Source: Cellulomonas sp. WB94
GTDB lineage: Bacteria > Actinomycetota > Actinomycetes > Actinomycetales > Cellulomonadaceae
DNA length: 64,000 bases
Assembly: GCF_003115775.1 (NCBI RefSeq)
Contig: NZ_QEES01000001.1
Coordinates: forward strand, 124,001 to 188,000
Direction: 5' to 3'
The position numbers and the translations under genes were made by a program. This document shows, piece after piece, positions 26,078 through 35,070 of this stretch (position 1 is the stretch's first letter; the number at the start of each line of letters is the position of its first letter). The notes below the pieces were generated by a model. The model was not told the DNA's origin and searched no databases. It was given only the letters and a program-made list of their open reading frames with translations.

Positions 26078-27393
26078 AGTGCTCGCACCCCTGCCCATCC
26101 GTCGCTGACCAGCTGTCGCACGCTCACCGGGGACTTGCGCAGCGCATCGCGCGCCACCGCGAGGAGATGCTTGCGCGGCGACCCGTCGAGGCTGAACACG
26201 TCGTGGAAGAGGCCGGCCGCGAGCTCGCCGTACGCGCCGTACATCCCGGTGCGCTCGAGGAACTTCGGTGCCCTCGCGTACGTGCGCATGTCCTTGAGCA
26301 CGAAGCCCTCCTCGAGCCGGCGCCAGTAGCCCGCGAGCCCGGCCTTGGTGGTGTCGCCGCTCGCGACCGCCTCGGCGATGGCGTCGGCCGCGGCGATGGC
26401 GGAGCCGATCGCGAGGTCCATCCCGCGCACCGTCAGGCCGTTGTTGATCGTCAGGCCGGCTGCCTCACCGATGACCACCATGCCGTCCGTGGTCACCTCG
26501 CCGACCATCTCCATGCCGCCCTCGGCGACGAGGTGGGAGCCGTACTCGAGAACCGTCCCGTCGCGCAGGTAGGGCGCGAGCCCCGGGTGCGCGAGGAAGT
26601 GCTCGAAGACGTCGATGACCTTGCGTCCCGAGCGCAGGAGGTCGTCGAGCCGCAGCACGACGCCGAGGGACAGCGACTCGGTGTTGGTGTACATGAACCC
26701 ACCGCCCCCGATGCCGAGCGTGCAGTCGCCGACGATCGCGTGCGCAGCGCCCTGGTCGCCGGTCAGGCCGAACCGGTCCTCGATCGTCTGCCGCGGAAGC
26801 TGCACGACGGCCTTGACCCCCACGGCCATGTGGTGCGTCGGCGGCTTGGCGCGCAGCCCGATCGACTGCGCAAGGAAAGAGTTGACGCCGTCGGCCGCGA
26901 CGACGACGCGAGCCCGCAGCTCGTCTTCCCCGGCGCGGACGCCGACGACGCGCACCGCACCGTCCGGACCCGGCTCGGTGAGCAGCGAGTCGACCCGCAC
27001 GCCGGGCATCAGGAAGACGCCGGCTTCCTCCGCCCGTTCCGCGAGCCACGGGTCGAGCTTCGCGCGCAGCACCGTGACGGCGTTGACCGGCTCGGCCAGC
27101 GCCGAGCCGCGGTAGTCGATGCCGACCGCCGAGTCCGGGGTGAGGAACGTCGTCACGTGCCGCGTGATGGTCCGTTCGACGGGCGCCTGGTCGACGTAGC
27201 CGGGGAAGACCGTGTCGAGCACCCGCCCGTAGAGGACGCCGCCCGACAGGTTCTTGGACCCGGGTGCCTCGCCGCGCTCGATGAGCACGACTGACAGCCC
27301 GTGCCTCGCCAGGCGGTAGGCAGCGACCGAGCCGGCCGGGCCGGCGCCGACGACGATGACGTCGAAGTCGGGCTCGGCGGCCTCGGTGGTCAC
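26074..27393 (-). CDS. fixC: FixC-type ETF:quinone oxidoreductase-like flavoprotein
   Basis: This FAD protein has about 439 residues. The N-terminal dinucleotide fold reads VIVVGAGPAGSVAAYRLA, followed by PGSKNLSGGVLYGRV, the ETF-QO/FixC signature, and VVIGEAAGLTINNGLTVRGM for the second FAD contact. It exchanges electrons between the FixAB flavoprotein and FixX or membrane quinone. GTG 27393 forms a GTGA overlap with fixB; longer readings run through fixB out of frame. Confidence 0.93.
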   Translation of the reverse strand: MTTEAAEPDFDVIVVGAGPAGSVAAYRLARHGLSVVLIERGEAPGSKNLSGGVLYGRVLDTVFPGYVDQAPVERTITRHVTTFLTPDSAVGIDYRGSALAEPVNAVTVLRAKLDPWLAERAEEAGVFLMPGVRVDSLLTEPGPDGAVRVVGVRAGEDELRARVVVAADGVNSFLAQSIGLRAKPPTHHMAVGVKAVVQLPRQTIEDRFGLTGDQGAAHAIVGDCTLGIGGGGFMYTNTESLSLGVVLRLDDLLRSGRKVIDVFEHFLAHPGLAPYLRDGTVLEYGSHLVAEGGMEMVGEVTTDGMVVIGEAAGLTINNGLTVRGMDLAIGSAIAAADAIAEAVASGDTTKAGLAGYWRRLEEGFVLKDMRTYARAPKFLERTGMYGAYGELAAGLFHDVFSLDGSPRKHLLAVARDALRKSPVSVRQLVSDGWAGVRAL

Positions 27394-28325
27394 GCTCCGG
27401 CCCCGAGCGCGGCGGTCAGCGCCGGGACGACCTGGTAGAGGTCGCCGACGATGCCGTAGTCGCACTGCGCGAAGATCGGCGCGGCCTTGTCGGAGTTGAT
27501 CGCCACGACGACCTTCGCCCCGCGGACCCCGACCATGTGCTGGAGCTGGCCCGAGATGCCGATCGCGACGTAGAGGTCCGGCGCGATGTGCTGGCCCGAG
27601 ATGCCGACGTAGCGCTCCTTGGCGACCCAGTCGACGCCCTCCGCGAGCGGCCTCGAGCACGCGACCTCGCCGCCGATCGCCTCGGCGAGGTCGTTGACGA
27701 GTGCCAGGTCCTCGCGCGTCTTGAGCCCCCGGCCGATGGCCACCACCGTGCGTGCCGCGCCGAGGTCGACCTTGGCCTGCTCCTTGACGCGCACGTCGGT
27801 GATCGTCGCGCTGGTCGTCGGCGTGGCTGGCACCTCCTCGATCGCGACTGGGACGCCGGCCGCATCGGCCGGCGCTCCGGGTGCGAGCGCGAGCACCGCG
27901 GTCCCGCCGCTGACCGCGGTCCGGTGCTCGGCGATGCCGCCGAGGACGGTCCGGCTCACGACGACCTGGTCGCCCGCGAGCTCGACGCTGCCGATGCCCG
28001 CTAGGACCGGCGCGTGCAGCCGGGCCGCGACCGCACCCAGCATCACCCGGCCCGCGGGAGTGGCGGCGCCGAGGACGACCCGGGGCGCCGCGTCGGCAAT
28101 GATCCGGGCGACCTCGCCCGCGTAGGCCTCGACGGGGGTTCCGTCGGTAGGCTCGCCGAGCCAGACCACCTGGTCGACGCCGGCGCGGGCCGTCTGCTCG
28201 GCGATCTCACGGCGCCCGACGACGAGAGCGACGACCTCGGTGCCGAGCACGCGCGCAGCCTCGACGAGGGCGCTGACAGCGGGGTCGTCGGCGAGGACGA
28301 CCCACGACTGGGATGTGACGTTCAT
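27390..28325 (-). CDS. fixB: Electron transfer flavoprotein alpha subunit (FixB type)
   Basis: This ETF-alpha homologue has 311 residues. The C-terminal FAD domain carries VDWVAKERYVGISGQHIAP and YVAIGISGQLQHMVGV, the ETF alpha signature, followed by VVAINSDKAAPIFAQCDYG. It pairs with FixA. AAGGGAG precedes the ATG. It lies 26 bp after fixA. Confidence 0.95.
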   Translation of the reverse strand: MNVTSQSWVVLADDPAVSALVEAARVLGTEVVALVVGRREIAEQTARAGVDQVVWLGEPTDGTPVEAYAGEVARIIADAAPRVVLGAATPAGRVMLGAVAARLHAPVLAGIGSVELAGDQVVVSRTVLGGIAEHRTAVSGGTAVLALAPGAPADAAGVPVAIEEVPATPTTSATITDVRVKEQAKVDLGAARTVVAIGRGLKTREDLALVNDLAEAIGGEVACSRPLAEGVDWVAKERYVGISGQHIAPDLYVAIGISGQLQHMVGVRGAKVVVAINSDKAAPIFAQCDYGIVGDLYQVVPALTAALGAGA

Positions 28326-28351
28326 GGTGCTCCCTTGAAGTGCGTCGGTGG

Positions 28352-29128
28352 CTAGAGGGCCCGGGCCTGGCGCAGCGCGCCGACCAGCTGGGCAACGGCG
28401 GCGGCGGGGTCGGCGCCGTCGAGGACGACGCCTTGTCGCGCGCCGGCGTCCGGCTTCGCGGTGGCCAGAGTGACGAGGGCGACCTCGGCGGCCGGGACCG
28501 CGAGGTCGGTCAGGGCGACGAGCTCGACCGGCTTCTTGGCCGCGCCGAGGATGTCCTTCATCCCGGGGACGCGCGCGACGACCGCGTCGCTCGATGCGGC
28601 CAGGACGACGGGACCCGTGACCGCGAGCGTCGCGACGCCCGACGGCAGGCCGCGCTCGACGACGACTCCCCCGTCACCGGCCGTCACGCTGCTGACCGCG
28701 TTGAGCCCGAGCCAGCCGAGCTCGCCCGCGAGCGTCATCGCGACCTGGCCCTCGGCGATGTCGACCGAGGAGTCGCCCGCGAGGACCACGTCGACGTCGC
28801 CGATCGCCCGGACCCCGGCGGCGAGGACCCCGGCGAGCCGGGTGCCGTCGGCGCCGGCGAGCGCGTCGTCGGCCACCATGACGAGCCGGTCGAGCCCGCG
28901 CGACAGTGCCGCCTTGCGTGCGAGCGGCGTGTCGATCGATGCGGCGCCGACCGTGAGTCCGACGACCTCCCCGCCCGTGGCGTCGGCGAGACGACGCGCG
29001 AGCTCGAACGCGACCGGGTCGTACTCGCTGACGGCGTTCTTGGCCCGGCTCCAGTCGACGGAGCCGTCTGGGCGCACATCGGCGTCCTGCGGGTTCGGTG
29101 CCCACTTGTAGGCGACGACGATCTTCAT
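28352..29128 (-). CDS. fixA: Electron transfer flavoprotein beta subunit (FixA type)
   Basis: This ETF-beta homologue has 258 residues. It begins MKIVVAYKWAPNPQDADV and has SEYDPVAFELARRLADA, with an AMP/FAD-binding region around VVLAGDSSVDIAEGQVAM. GAGGAGA precedes the ATG. FixAB complexes accept electrons from acyl-CoA dehydrogenases, or in bifurcating forms from NADH. Which applies here is not decided by sequence inspection. Confidence 0.94.
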   Translation of the reverse strand: MKIVVAYKWAPNPQDADVRPDGSVDWSRAKNAVSEYDPVAFELARRLADATGGEVVGLTVGAASIDTPLARKAALSRGLDRLVMVADDALAGADGTRLAGVLAAGVRAIGDVDVVLAGDSSVDIAEGQVAMTLAGELGWLGLNAVSSVTAGDGGVVVERGLPSGVATLAVTGPVVLAASSDAVVARVPGMKDILGAAKKPVELVALTDLAVPAAEVALVTLATAKPDAGARQGVVLDGADPAAAVAQLVGALRQARAL

Positions 29129-29211
29129 GGGTTCTCCTCAGGGGGGCGCGGGTTCGTTGCGCGGTGCGTGGCCCGCACGGCTGCGGGTGTGGGTCGGGCT
29201 TGCGGCCCGAG

Positions 29212-30354
29212 TCAGCTGTGGTCCTTGACGATCTGGCGGCCGGCGATGTGGACCATGATCTCGTCGGTGCCGCCGCCGAACCGGTGCCCGCGCAGGTCGA
29301 GCCAGAGCCGCGAGACGCGCGTGCCGATGGTCACGCCGACGCCGCCGAAGATCTGCATCGCCTCGTCGGCGACCTCGAACGCGGCCATCGCGGAGTACCG
29401 CTTGCACAGTGCGCCCTGGCTCTTGAGCGGCTCGCCCTGGTCGACCATCCAGGCCGTCTTGTAGACGAAGTTGCGGATGTTCTCGAGCTTGATCGCCATG
29501 TCGGTGAGCTTGAGCTGGATGAGCTGGAACGAGCCGATCGGCTTGCCGAACTGCACGCGCTGCGCGGCGTACGTGGCGGCGTCGTCGAACGCGCACTGGG
29601 CCATGCCCAGGCAGTTGGCTGCGATGACGAGACGTTCCAGCTCGAAGTTGCGCATGAGCTGCTTGAAGCCGTTGCCCTTGACGCCGACGAGGCAGGACTC
29701 GGGCAGCGTGACGTCGTCGAGGAAGATCTCGCACGAGTCCGAGATGTGCCACAGGATCTTCTCGAGCCGGTTCGTGGTCACGCCCGGTGCGTCCATCGGC
29801 ACCAGGTACATCGAGATCGCCTTGCGCGGGTCCTCGACGTCAGGGTTCTTGGCCATGAGCAGCAGGTACTTGGACTGCAGCGCGTTCGTGATGAGCGTCT
29901 TGGTGCCGTTGAACGTCACGACGCCGTCGTGGTGGACGGCGCTCGTCGTCATCGCCGAGTTGTCCGAGCCGGCACCCGGCTCGGTGAAGCCGAGCGCGAA
30001 CGGCACGTCTCCGGCGGCGAGGAGGCCGAGGATCTCCTGCTGCTGCTCGGGCGAGCCGAACTCGAGGATGTCCTTGGCCTGGAGCAGCTCGAGTCCGTAG
30101 CCGTTGTTCAGTCCCTGCCGCGCGACCCGCTCGGCGAGCATCACGAGGGTCAGCGCGTCGCTCGGGGTGCCGCCGAACTCCTCGGGGAAGCCGAGCGAGC
30201 CGAAGCCGGCCTCGTTCATCGCGCGGCGGAAGGTCGTCGGCGGCTGGTGCGTGGCATCCAGGTCGGCGATGTACGACTCGGGGCACTCGCGCTCGAGCAG
30301 CTCGTCGAGGCTCTCCAGGAGCAGCTGCTGCTCGTCGGTCAGTCCGAAGTCCAT
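29212..30354 (-). CDS. Acyl-CoA dehydrogenase / crotonobetainyl-CoA reductase-like (CaiA type)
   Basis: This flavoprotein of 380 residues has exactly the length of CaiA. It has FTEPGAGSDNSAMTTSAV (FAD contacts), RVQFGKPIGSFQLIQ and EAMQIFGGVGVTIGT. With fixABCX in the same operon (83 bp downstream to fixA), it probably oxidises or reduces an acyl-CoA with the Fix proteins as redox partner, the arrangement used for crotonobetainyl-CoA reduction in enterobacteria. The ATG at 30354 is preceded by GAGAGG; upstream in-frame sequence lacks family similarity. Confidence 0.92.
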   Translation of the reverse strand: MDFGLTDEQQLLLESLDELLERECPESYIADLDATHQPPTTFRRAMNEAGFGSLGFPEEFGGTPSDALTLVMLAERVARQGLNNGYGLELLQAKDILEFGSPEQQQEILGLLAAGDVPFALGFTEPGAGSDNSAMTTSAVHHDGVVTFNGTKTLITNALQSKYLLLMAKNPDVEDPRKAISMYLVPMDAPGVTTNRLEKILWHISDSCEIFLDDVTLPESCLVGVKGNGFKQLMRNFELERLVIAANCLGMAQCAFDDAATYAAQRVQFGKPIGSFQLIQLKLTDMAIKLENIRNFVYKTAWMVDQGEPLKSQGALCKRYSAMAAFEVADEAMQIFGGVGVTIGTRVSRLWLDLRGHRFGGGTDEIMVHIAGRQIVKDHS

Positions 30355-30424
30355 GGTCGTCGACCTCTCAGTTGGCTGTGGGGCGCGTCCCGATGTCGCG
30401 CGACGGCACCGTCGCGGCGCCGCG

Positions 30425-30472
30425 GGACCATCGTTGCCGCGACCGATGTGCCCAATCACAGGACGATGGTCC
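30425..30472. promoter_or_regulatory. Widely spaced 10-bp inverted repeat in the divergent promoter region
   Basis: GGACCATCGT (30425-30434) and ACGATGGTCC (30463-30472) are perfect inverted repeats 28 bp apart, in the 198-bp gap between the divergent caiA-like and CoA-transferase genes. A related GACCGATG lies between them and TAAATA follows. The arrangement fits an operator for coordinated divergent control. Confidence 0.6.
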
Positions 30473-30552
30473 TAAATACCGACCCACTTCGTCCGCAAAG
30501 TTGTGACGTGTAGCCAAACCGTGCAGATCGGTTCCAACGAAGGAGCGCACAC

Positions 30553-32151
30553 GTGACTCAGGTCATCACGCCGGCCGAGGCCGCCGAGCTTGTCAAGGAC
30601 GGCGACGCCGTCGCCCTGAGCGGGTTCGGCATGGCATGTGTCAACGAGGAGACGCTCATCGCCCTCGAGGCCCGGTTCCTCGACCAGGGCGCTCCGCGCA
30701 ACCTCACCGTCATGCATGCCAGCGCGGTCGGCAACCGCCGCGACAAGGGCATGAGCCACCTCGGCCACGACGGCCTGATCAAGCGCTGGATCGGCGGCAT
30801 CGCGATCGCCTCGCCCGTGCTGGCCAAGCTCATCGAGGCCGACGGGTGCGAGGCCTACAACCTCCCTCAAGGAGTCATCACCCAGCTGTACCGCGAGATC
30901 GCAGGCAAGCGCCCCGGCGTCATCACCAAAGTCGGGCTCGGGACGTTCGTCGACCCGCGCGTCGAGGGTGCCCGAATGTCGCCGTCGAGCGTCGAGGACA
31001 TCGTCCAGGTCATCGAGCTCGCCGGCGAGGAGTGGCTGTTCTACCCGTCGTTCCCGATCGACGTGGCCCTGATCCGTGGCACCGTCGCGGACGAGGACGG
31101 CAACCTCACGCTCACGCACGAGGGCCTGAAGATGGAGGTCCTGCCGATCGCGCAGGCCGCGCACAACAGCGGCGGCGTCGTCATCGCGCAGGTCGAGTCC
31201 ATCGCCGCCGCCGGCAGCCTGGACCCCAATGACGTCAAGGTGCCGGGAATCCTCATCGACTACCTCGTCGTCTCGCAGCCCGAGAACCACTTCCAGACGG
31301 AGAACACGTACTACAACCCGTCGTTCTCCGGCCAGCTGCGCATCCCGATGTCCGACGTGACGTCGATCCCGCTGAGCGAGCGCAAGGTCATCGCGCGCCG
31401 CTGCGCGATGGAGCTGGCCCCGCACACCGTGCTCAACCTCGGCGTGGGCATCCCCGCCGACGTCGGCACGGTCGTGGCCGAGGAGGGCGTCAGCGACCAG
31501 ATCCTGCTCACGACCGAGGCCGGCGCCATCGGCGGAGTCCCCGCGGGGCTCAAGGACTTCGGGCACGCCTACAACCCCCAGGCGCTCGTCGACATGCACT
31601 CGCAGTTCGACTTCTACGACGGGGGCGGTCTGGACGTCGCGGTCCTCGGGCTGGCCCAGAGCGACGCGGCCGGCAACGTCAACGTCTCGAAGTTCGGGTC
31701 GCGGGTCGCCGGGTGCGGCGGCTTCATCAACATCTGCCAGTCGGCCAAGAAGCTCATCTTCGCCGGGACCTTCACCGCGGGCGGACTCGTGGTCGAGGTG
31801 ACCGACGGATCGCTCGACGTCGTCACCGAGGGCCGCGCCCACAAGTTCCTCGACCACGTCGAGCAGATCACGTTCAGCGGCCCGTTCTCCGCCACGCGCG
31901 GCCAGACGGTCCTTTACGTCACCGAACGCGCCGTCTTCGAGCTGATCGACGGCGTCATGACGCTCATCGAGATCGCGCCCGGTGTCGACCTGCAGACCGA
32001 TGTCCTGGACCAGATGGACTTCGCCCCCACCATCTCCCCCGACCTCGCACTGATGCCTGCCGGCATCTTCCGCGAGGTCTGGGGCGAGCTCGGCACCCAG
32101 ATCACCTCAGCGCGGCCGGCAACGACGCCCGCGCTCGTCGGAAAGGCCTGA
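30553..32151 (+). CDS. Fused alpha-beta acyl-CoA:carboxylate CoA-transferase (YdiF/Pct type)
   Basis: This class I CoA-transferase of 532 residues has both subunits joined. The N-terminal half has VALSGFGMACVNEETL. The C-terminal half has VLNLGVGIPADVG and LLTTEAGAIGGVP, in which Glu322 is the residue expected to form the glutamyl-CoA thioester. GTG 30553 has AAGGAG 7 nt upstream. It probably activates the imported acid by swapping CoA from acetyl-CoA or a pathway intermediate. It starts the plus-strand half of the divergent locus and is followed after 3 bp by the transporter. Confidence 0.94.
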   Translation: MTQVITPAEAAELVKDGDAVALSGFGMACVNEETLIALEARFLDQGAPRNLTVMHASAVGNRRDKGMSHLGHDGLIKRWIGGIAIASPVLAKLIEADGCEAYNLPQGVITQLYREIAGKRPGVITKVGLGTFVDPRVEGARMSPSSVEDIVQVIELAGEEWLFYPSFPIDVALIRGTVADEDGNLTLTHEGLKMEVLPIAQAAHNSGGVVIAQVESIAAAGSLDPNDVKVPGILIDYLVVSQPENHFQTENTYYNPSFSGQLRIPMSDVTSIPLSERKVIARRCAMELAPHTVLNLGVGIPADVGTVVAEEGVSDQILLTTEAGAIGGVPAGLKDFGHAYNPQALVDMHSQFDFYDGGGLDVAVLGLAQSDAAGNVNVSKFGSRVAGCGGFINICQSAKKLIFAGTFTAGGLVVEVTDGSLDVVTEGRAHKFLDHVEQITFSGPFSATRGQTVLYVTERAVFELIDGVMTLIEIAPGVDLQTDVLDQMDFAPTISPDLALMPAGIFREVWGELGTQITSARPATTPALVGKA

Positions 32152-32154
32152 CCC

Positions 32155-33399
32155 ATGCCCACGATCAACCGGTGGCGTGTCCTCACCGGATCCGTCCTCA
32201 TCCTGCTGTGCACGGGCGCGATCTATGCGTTCTCCGTGTTCGCCGGGCCGCTGAGCGCGGCGCACGACTGGACGATGCCCCAGGTGATGAACGCCTTCAT
32301 CATCAACGGTGCGATCGCCCCGATCCCCATGATCCTCGGCGGCTTCATCATCGACCGGGGGGGTGCGCGCTGGTCGATCACGATCGGCGCGATCCTCTTC
32401 GCGCTGGGGTTCATCCTCACCGGCTCCGCCACCAGCACGGCCCAGCTCTACCTCTTCTACGGCCTGATCGCCGGGCTGGGCCAGGGCTTCGCCTACTCGG
32501 GCTGCCTCAACAACACGATCAAGCTCTTCCCTGACCGTCGCGGGTTCGCCGCCGGCGTGCTCACCGCGGGCATGGGCGCCGGTGCCGTCATCGCCGCCCC
32601 CGTCGCCCGGGCCCTGATCGACTCCGTCGGGGTCGGTGCGACGTTCGTCCGCATGGGCGTCGTCTACGCGGTCGTGGTCGTCGCGGCCACGCTTCTCATC
32701 CGGCCCGCACCGGTCGGCTTCCTGCCCACCGGCTGGACGCCGCCCACCGGGACGCCCGCGGTCGTCAACAGCACGTGGGCGCAGATGCTGCGCACCCCGG
32801 CGTTCTACCTCATCTTCGTGATGCTGACCGCGGGTGCCTTCTCGGGCCTGATGATCGCCTCCCAGCTGTCGCCGATCGCCCAGACCAGCATGTTCGCGAT
32901 CTCCGCCGCCACGGCGGCGCTCCTGGTGTCGGTCTACTCGATCTGCAACGCCCTCGGCCGCTTCGCCTGGGGTGCACTGTCAGACCGCATCGGGTACACC
33001 AACGCGATCGCCTTCATCTACGCAGTCGTGGCACTGTCCCTCGCCGTCCTGCTCACGGTGCACTCGACCTTGGGCTTCGTGGTGGGCATCGTCGGGCTCG
33101 GCCTGTGCTTCGGCGGCGTGATGGGCGTCTTCCCGGCCCTGACGATGAAGACTTACGGCCCACGCTTCCAGGGGATGAACTACGGGATCATGTTCACGGG
33201 CTACTCCGTAGCCGCGTACTTCGGACCCAAGATCGGCGCCACGCTCGGTGGAGGCGCCAAGGGCGACTACACCACGCCGTTCGTTATCGCGATCGTGGTG
33301 GCCCTCGTGGGCCTGGGGCTGACGCTGGCCCTGTCCCGCCTCGGCCGCACGAGTGTCACCGAAACGGCGACCCCGCAGCCGGCCCGGGCAACATCCTGA
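32155..33399 (+). CDS. OFA-family MFS transporter (oxalate/formate antiporter-like)
   Basis: This twelve-helix transporter has 414 residues. YAFSVFAGPLSAAHDW in helix 1 and LIAGLGQGFAYSGCLNNTIK in helix 4 are typical of the oxalate:formate antiporter family, as is the second-half GRFAWGALSDRIGYTNAI. It likely brings in, or exchanges, the carboxylic acid that the neighbouring CoA enzymes process. The family also includes exchangers of other monocarboxylates, so oxalate itself is not implied. Confidence 0.93.
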   Translation: MPTINRWRVLTGSVLILLCTGAIYAFSVFAGPLSAAHDWTMPQVMNAFIINGAIAPIPMILGGFIIDRGGARWSITIGAILFALGFILTGSATSTAQLYLFYGLIAGLGQGFAYSGCLNNTIKLFPDRRGFAAGVLTAGMGAGAVIAAPVARALIDSVGVGATFVRMGVVYAVVVVAATLLIRPAPVGFLPTGWTPPTGTPAVVNSTWAQMLRTPAFYLIFVMLTAGAFSGLMIASQLSPIAQTSMFAISAATAALLVSVYSICNALGRFAWGALSDRIGYTNAIAFIYAVVALSLAVLLTVHSTLGFVVGIVGLGLCFGGVMGVFPALTMKTYGPRFQGMNYGIMFTGYSVAAYFGPKIGATLGGGAKGDYTTPFVIAIVVALVGLGLTLALSRLGRTSVTETATPQPARATS

Positions 33400-33469
33400 A
33401 CCCGTCGGGGGTGCGCGACGGCTCCCCCGAGCCGTTGCGCACCCCCCGACGCCTCACCCCGGAAACGTC

Positions 33470-34984
33470 ATGAACCCCGACCTCAGCCCCGCCACCGCGC
33501 TCGCCCAGCTCGCGCGACGCCGACCAGCGACCGTCTCGGTCGTCGCGGACGATGGCGCGGTGCTGACCTCGAGCCGTCTGCAGGACGCGACAGTCGCCCT
33601 GGCCGGGCTGCTCGCGTCCGGGGGCGTCCGACCGGGCGACCGGGTCGTCTACGCGGGCCGGAACAGCCCGGCGGCCCTGCTGACCCTGCTCGCCGCCGCG
33701 CACCTCGGCGCGGTGTACGTGCCGCTGAACTTCAGGCTCGCGCCTGCCGAGGCGCGCATCGCTCTGGACCACTGCACACCCCACACGCTCGTCGTCGAGG
33801 ACGAGCTCGCCGCTCTGTACGCGATCGCCGGCCGACACGTCCCGGTGTGCCTGACTGCGCGCGACGCCGCGAGCGCCCCGACGCCGGCCGCGGTCCCGCC
33901 GCGACGAGTTCTCGGGGCCGACGACCTCGCTCTCATCATGTACACCTCGGGCACCTCGGGCCGTCCCAAGGGCGTCATGCTCACCCATGGCAACCTCTGG
34001 TGGAGCCAGCGCAACGTCGACGAGGTGTTCGACACGCGCCGCGACGACGTGACGCTCGCGGTCGCCCCTATGTTCCACATCGGCGGCCTCAACGCGTTCA
34101 CGCTGCGCACGCTCCTGCATGGCGGAACCGTCCTCCTGCGCCGGACGTTCGACCCCGAACGCACACTCGACGACCTCGCGAGTGGAACTGTTGCCTCGGT
34201 GTTCGGGGTCCCCGCGATGTTCGCGGCGGTCGCCCGGTGCGACCGGTTCACCACCGCCGAGCTCTCCGGCGTCCGGGCCGCCATCATCGGCGGGGCCCCC
34301 ACACCGCCAGGCCTGCTCGACAGCTACCGGGCGCGGGGGCTGGATCTGCGGCCGTCGTGGGGCATGACCGAGCTCGCCCCCTCCGCGACCCACCTTCCCG
34401 CCCCGTGCCTCGCCAGCCAGCCGGGCTCGGTCGGCATCCCGCTGCCGTACACCCGCATCCGGCTCGTATCCTCGGAGACCGGTGAGGACGTGTGCGAGCC
34501 CGGCCGCACAGGCGAGCTGTGGGTCGCCGGGCCCCAGGTCACCCCGGGGTACTGGCAGGACGAGGAGGCCACCCGCGCCGCCCTCACCCCCGACGGTTGG
34601 CTGCGCAGCGGTGATCTCGCGGTGCGCGCCGCGGACGGCTGCCTCACGCTCGTCGGGCGCTGCACCGAGGCGATCAACACCGGGGGGGAGAAGGTCATCC
34701 CCGGCGAGGTCGAGCGGTCGCTCGGCACTCTCGTCGGGGTGTCCGAGGTCGTCGTCGTCGGTGCACCGGATCCCGCGTGGGGCGAGACGGTCGTCGCGGT
34801 GCTGGAGTGCGACGGCCCGGTGGCGCCGACGCTCGCCGAGGTGCGCGAGCTCGCGGCGCGCACGATCGCCCGCTTCAAGCTGCCGACCCGGATAGTCTGC
34901 GTCGCCGACCTCCCACGAACCGCCACCGGCAAGGTCGACCGATGCGCAGCCAAGGCGTTGGCGGCTGCCTCGGCGGAGGCCTGA
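33470..34984 (+). CDS. AMP-forming acyl-CoA synthetase (class I ligase)
   Basis: This ligase has about 504 residues. It has the P-loop-like YTSGTSGRPKGVMLTHGN, the A5 motif PSWGMTELAPS, GWLRSGDLAV, and the C-terminal catalytic Lys in PRTATGKVDR. It forms an acyl-adenylate and then the CoA thioester. The usual SGGENIYPAE reads NTGGEKVIPGEVE here, a modest variation. ATG 33470 lies 70 bp after the transporter stop. It is an alternative to, or acts alongside, the CoA-transferase for activating the substrate, like CaiC beside CaiB. Confidence 0.93.
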   Translation: MNPDLSPATALAQLARRRPATVSVVADDGAVLTSSRLQDATVALAGLLASGGVRPGDRVVYAGRNSPAALLTLLAAAHLGAVYVPLNFRLAPAEARIALDHCTPHTLVVEDELAALYAIAGRHVPVCLTARDAASAPTPAAVPPRRVLGADDLALIMYTSGTSGRPKGVMLTHGNLWWSQRNVDEVFDTRRDDVTLAVAPMFHIGGLNAFTLRTLLHGGTVLLRRTFDPERTLDDLASGTVASVFGVPAMFAAVARCDRFTTAELSGVRAAIIGGAPTPPGLLDSYRARGLDLRPSWGMTELAPSATHLPAPCLASQPGSVGIPLPYTRIRLVSSETGEDVCEPGRTGELWVAGPQVTPGYWQDEEATRAALTPDGWLRSGDLAVRAADGCLTLVGRCTEAINTGGEKVIPGEVERSLGTLVGVSEVVVVGAPDPAWGETVVAVLECDGPVAPTLAEVRELAARTIARFKLPTRIVCVADLPRTATGKVDRCAAKALAAASAEA

Positions 34985-34997
34985 GGCCGCAGGTGGA

Positions 34998-35035
34998 CCG
35001 GATGACCCCGCGGCGAGCACCGCGGGCTCATCCGG
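34998..35035. terminator. Bidirectional stem-loop terminator
   Basis: CCGGATGA, one mismatch, CCCGCGG, then a 6-nt loop and the complementary CCGCGGG ... TCATCCGG give 15 paired bases. It lies between the convergent ends of the ligase gene and the DUF4352 gene. No clear U-tract, as usual for high-GC terminators. Confidence 0.8.
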
Positions 35036-35070
35036 CAACGCCGCGCAGACCGTGCGCCACCGGGTGTGGG

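Noticed and set aside
30472-31857. Long minus-strand open frame opposite the CoA-transferase gene
   Set aside because: It mirrors the coding strand, is full of Arg/Val/Asp repeats, has no domain motif, and the plus-strand CoA-transferase is complete.
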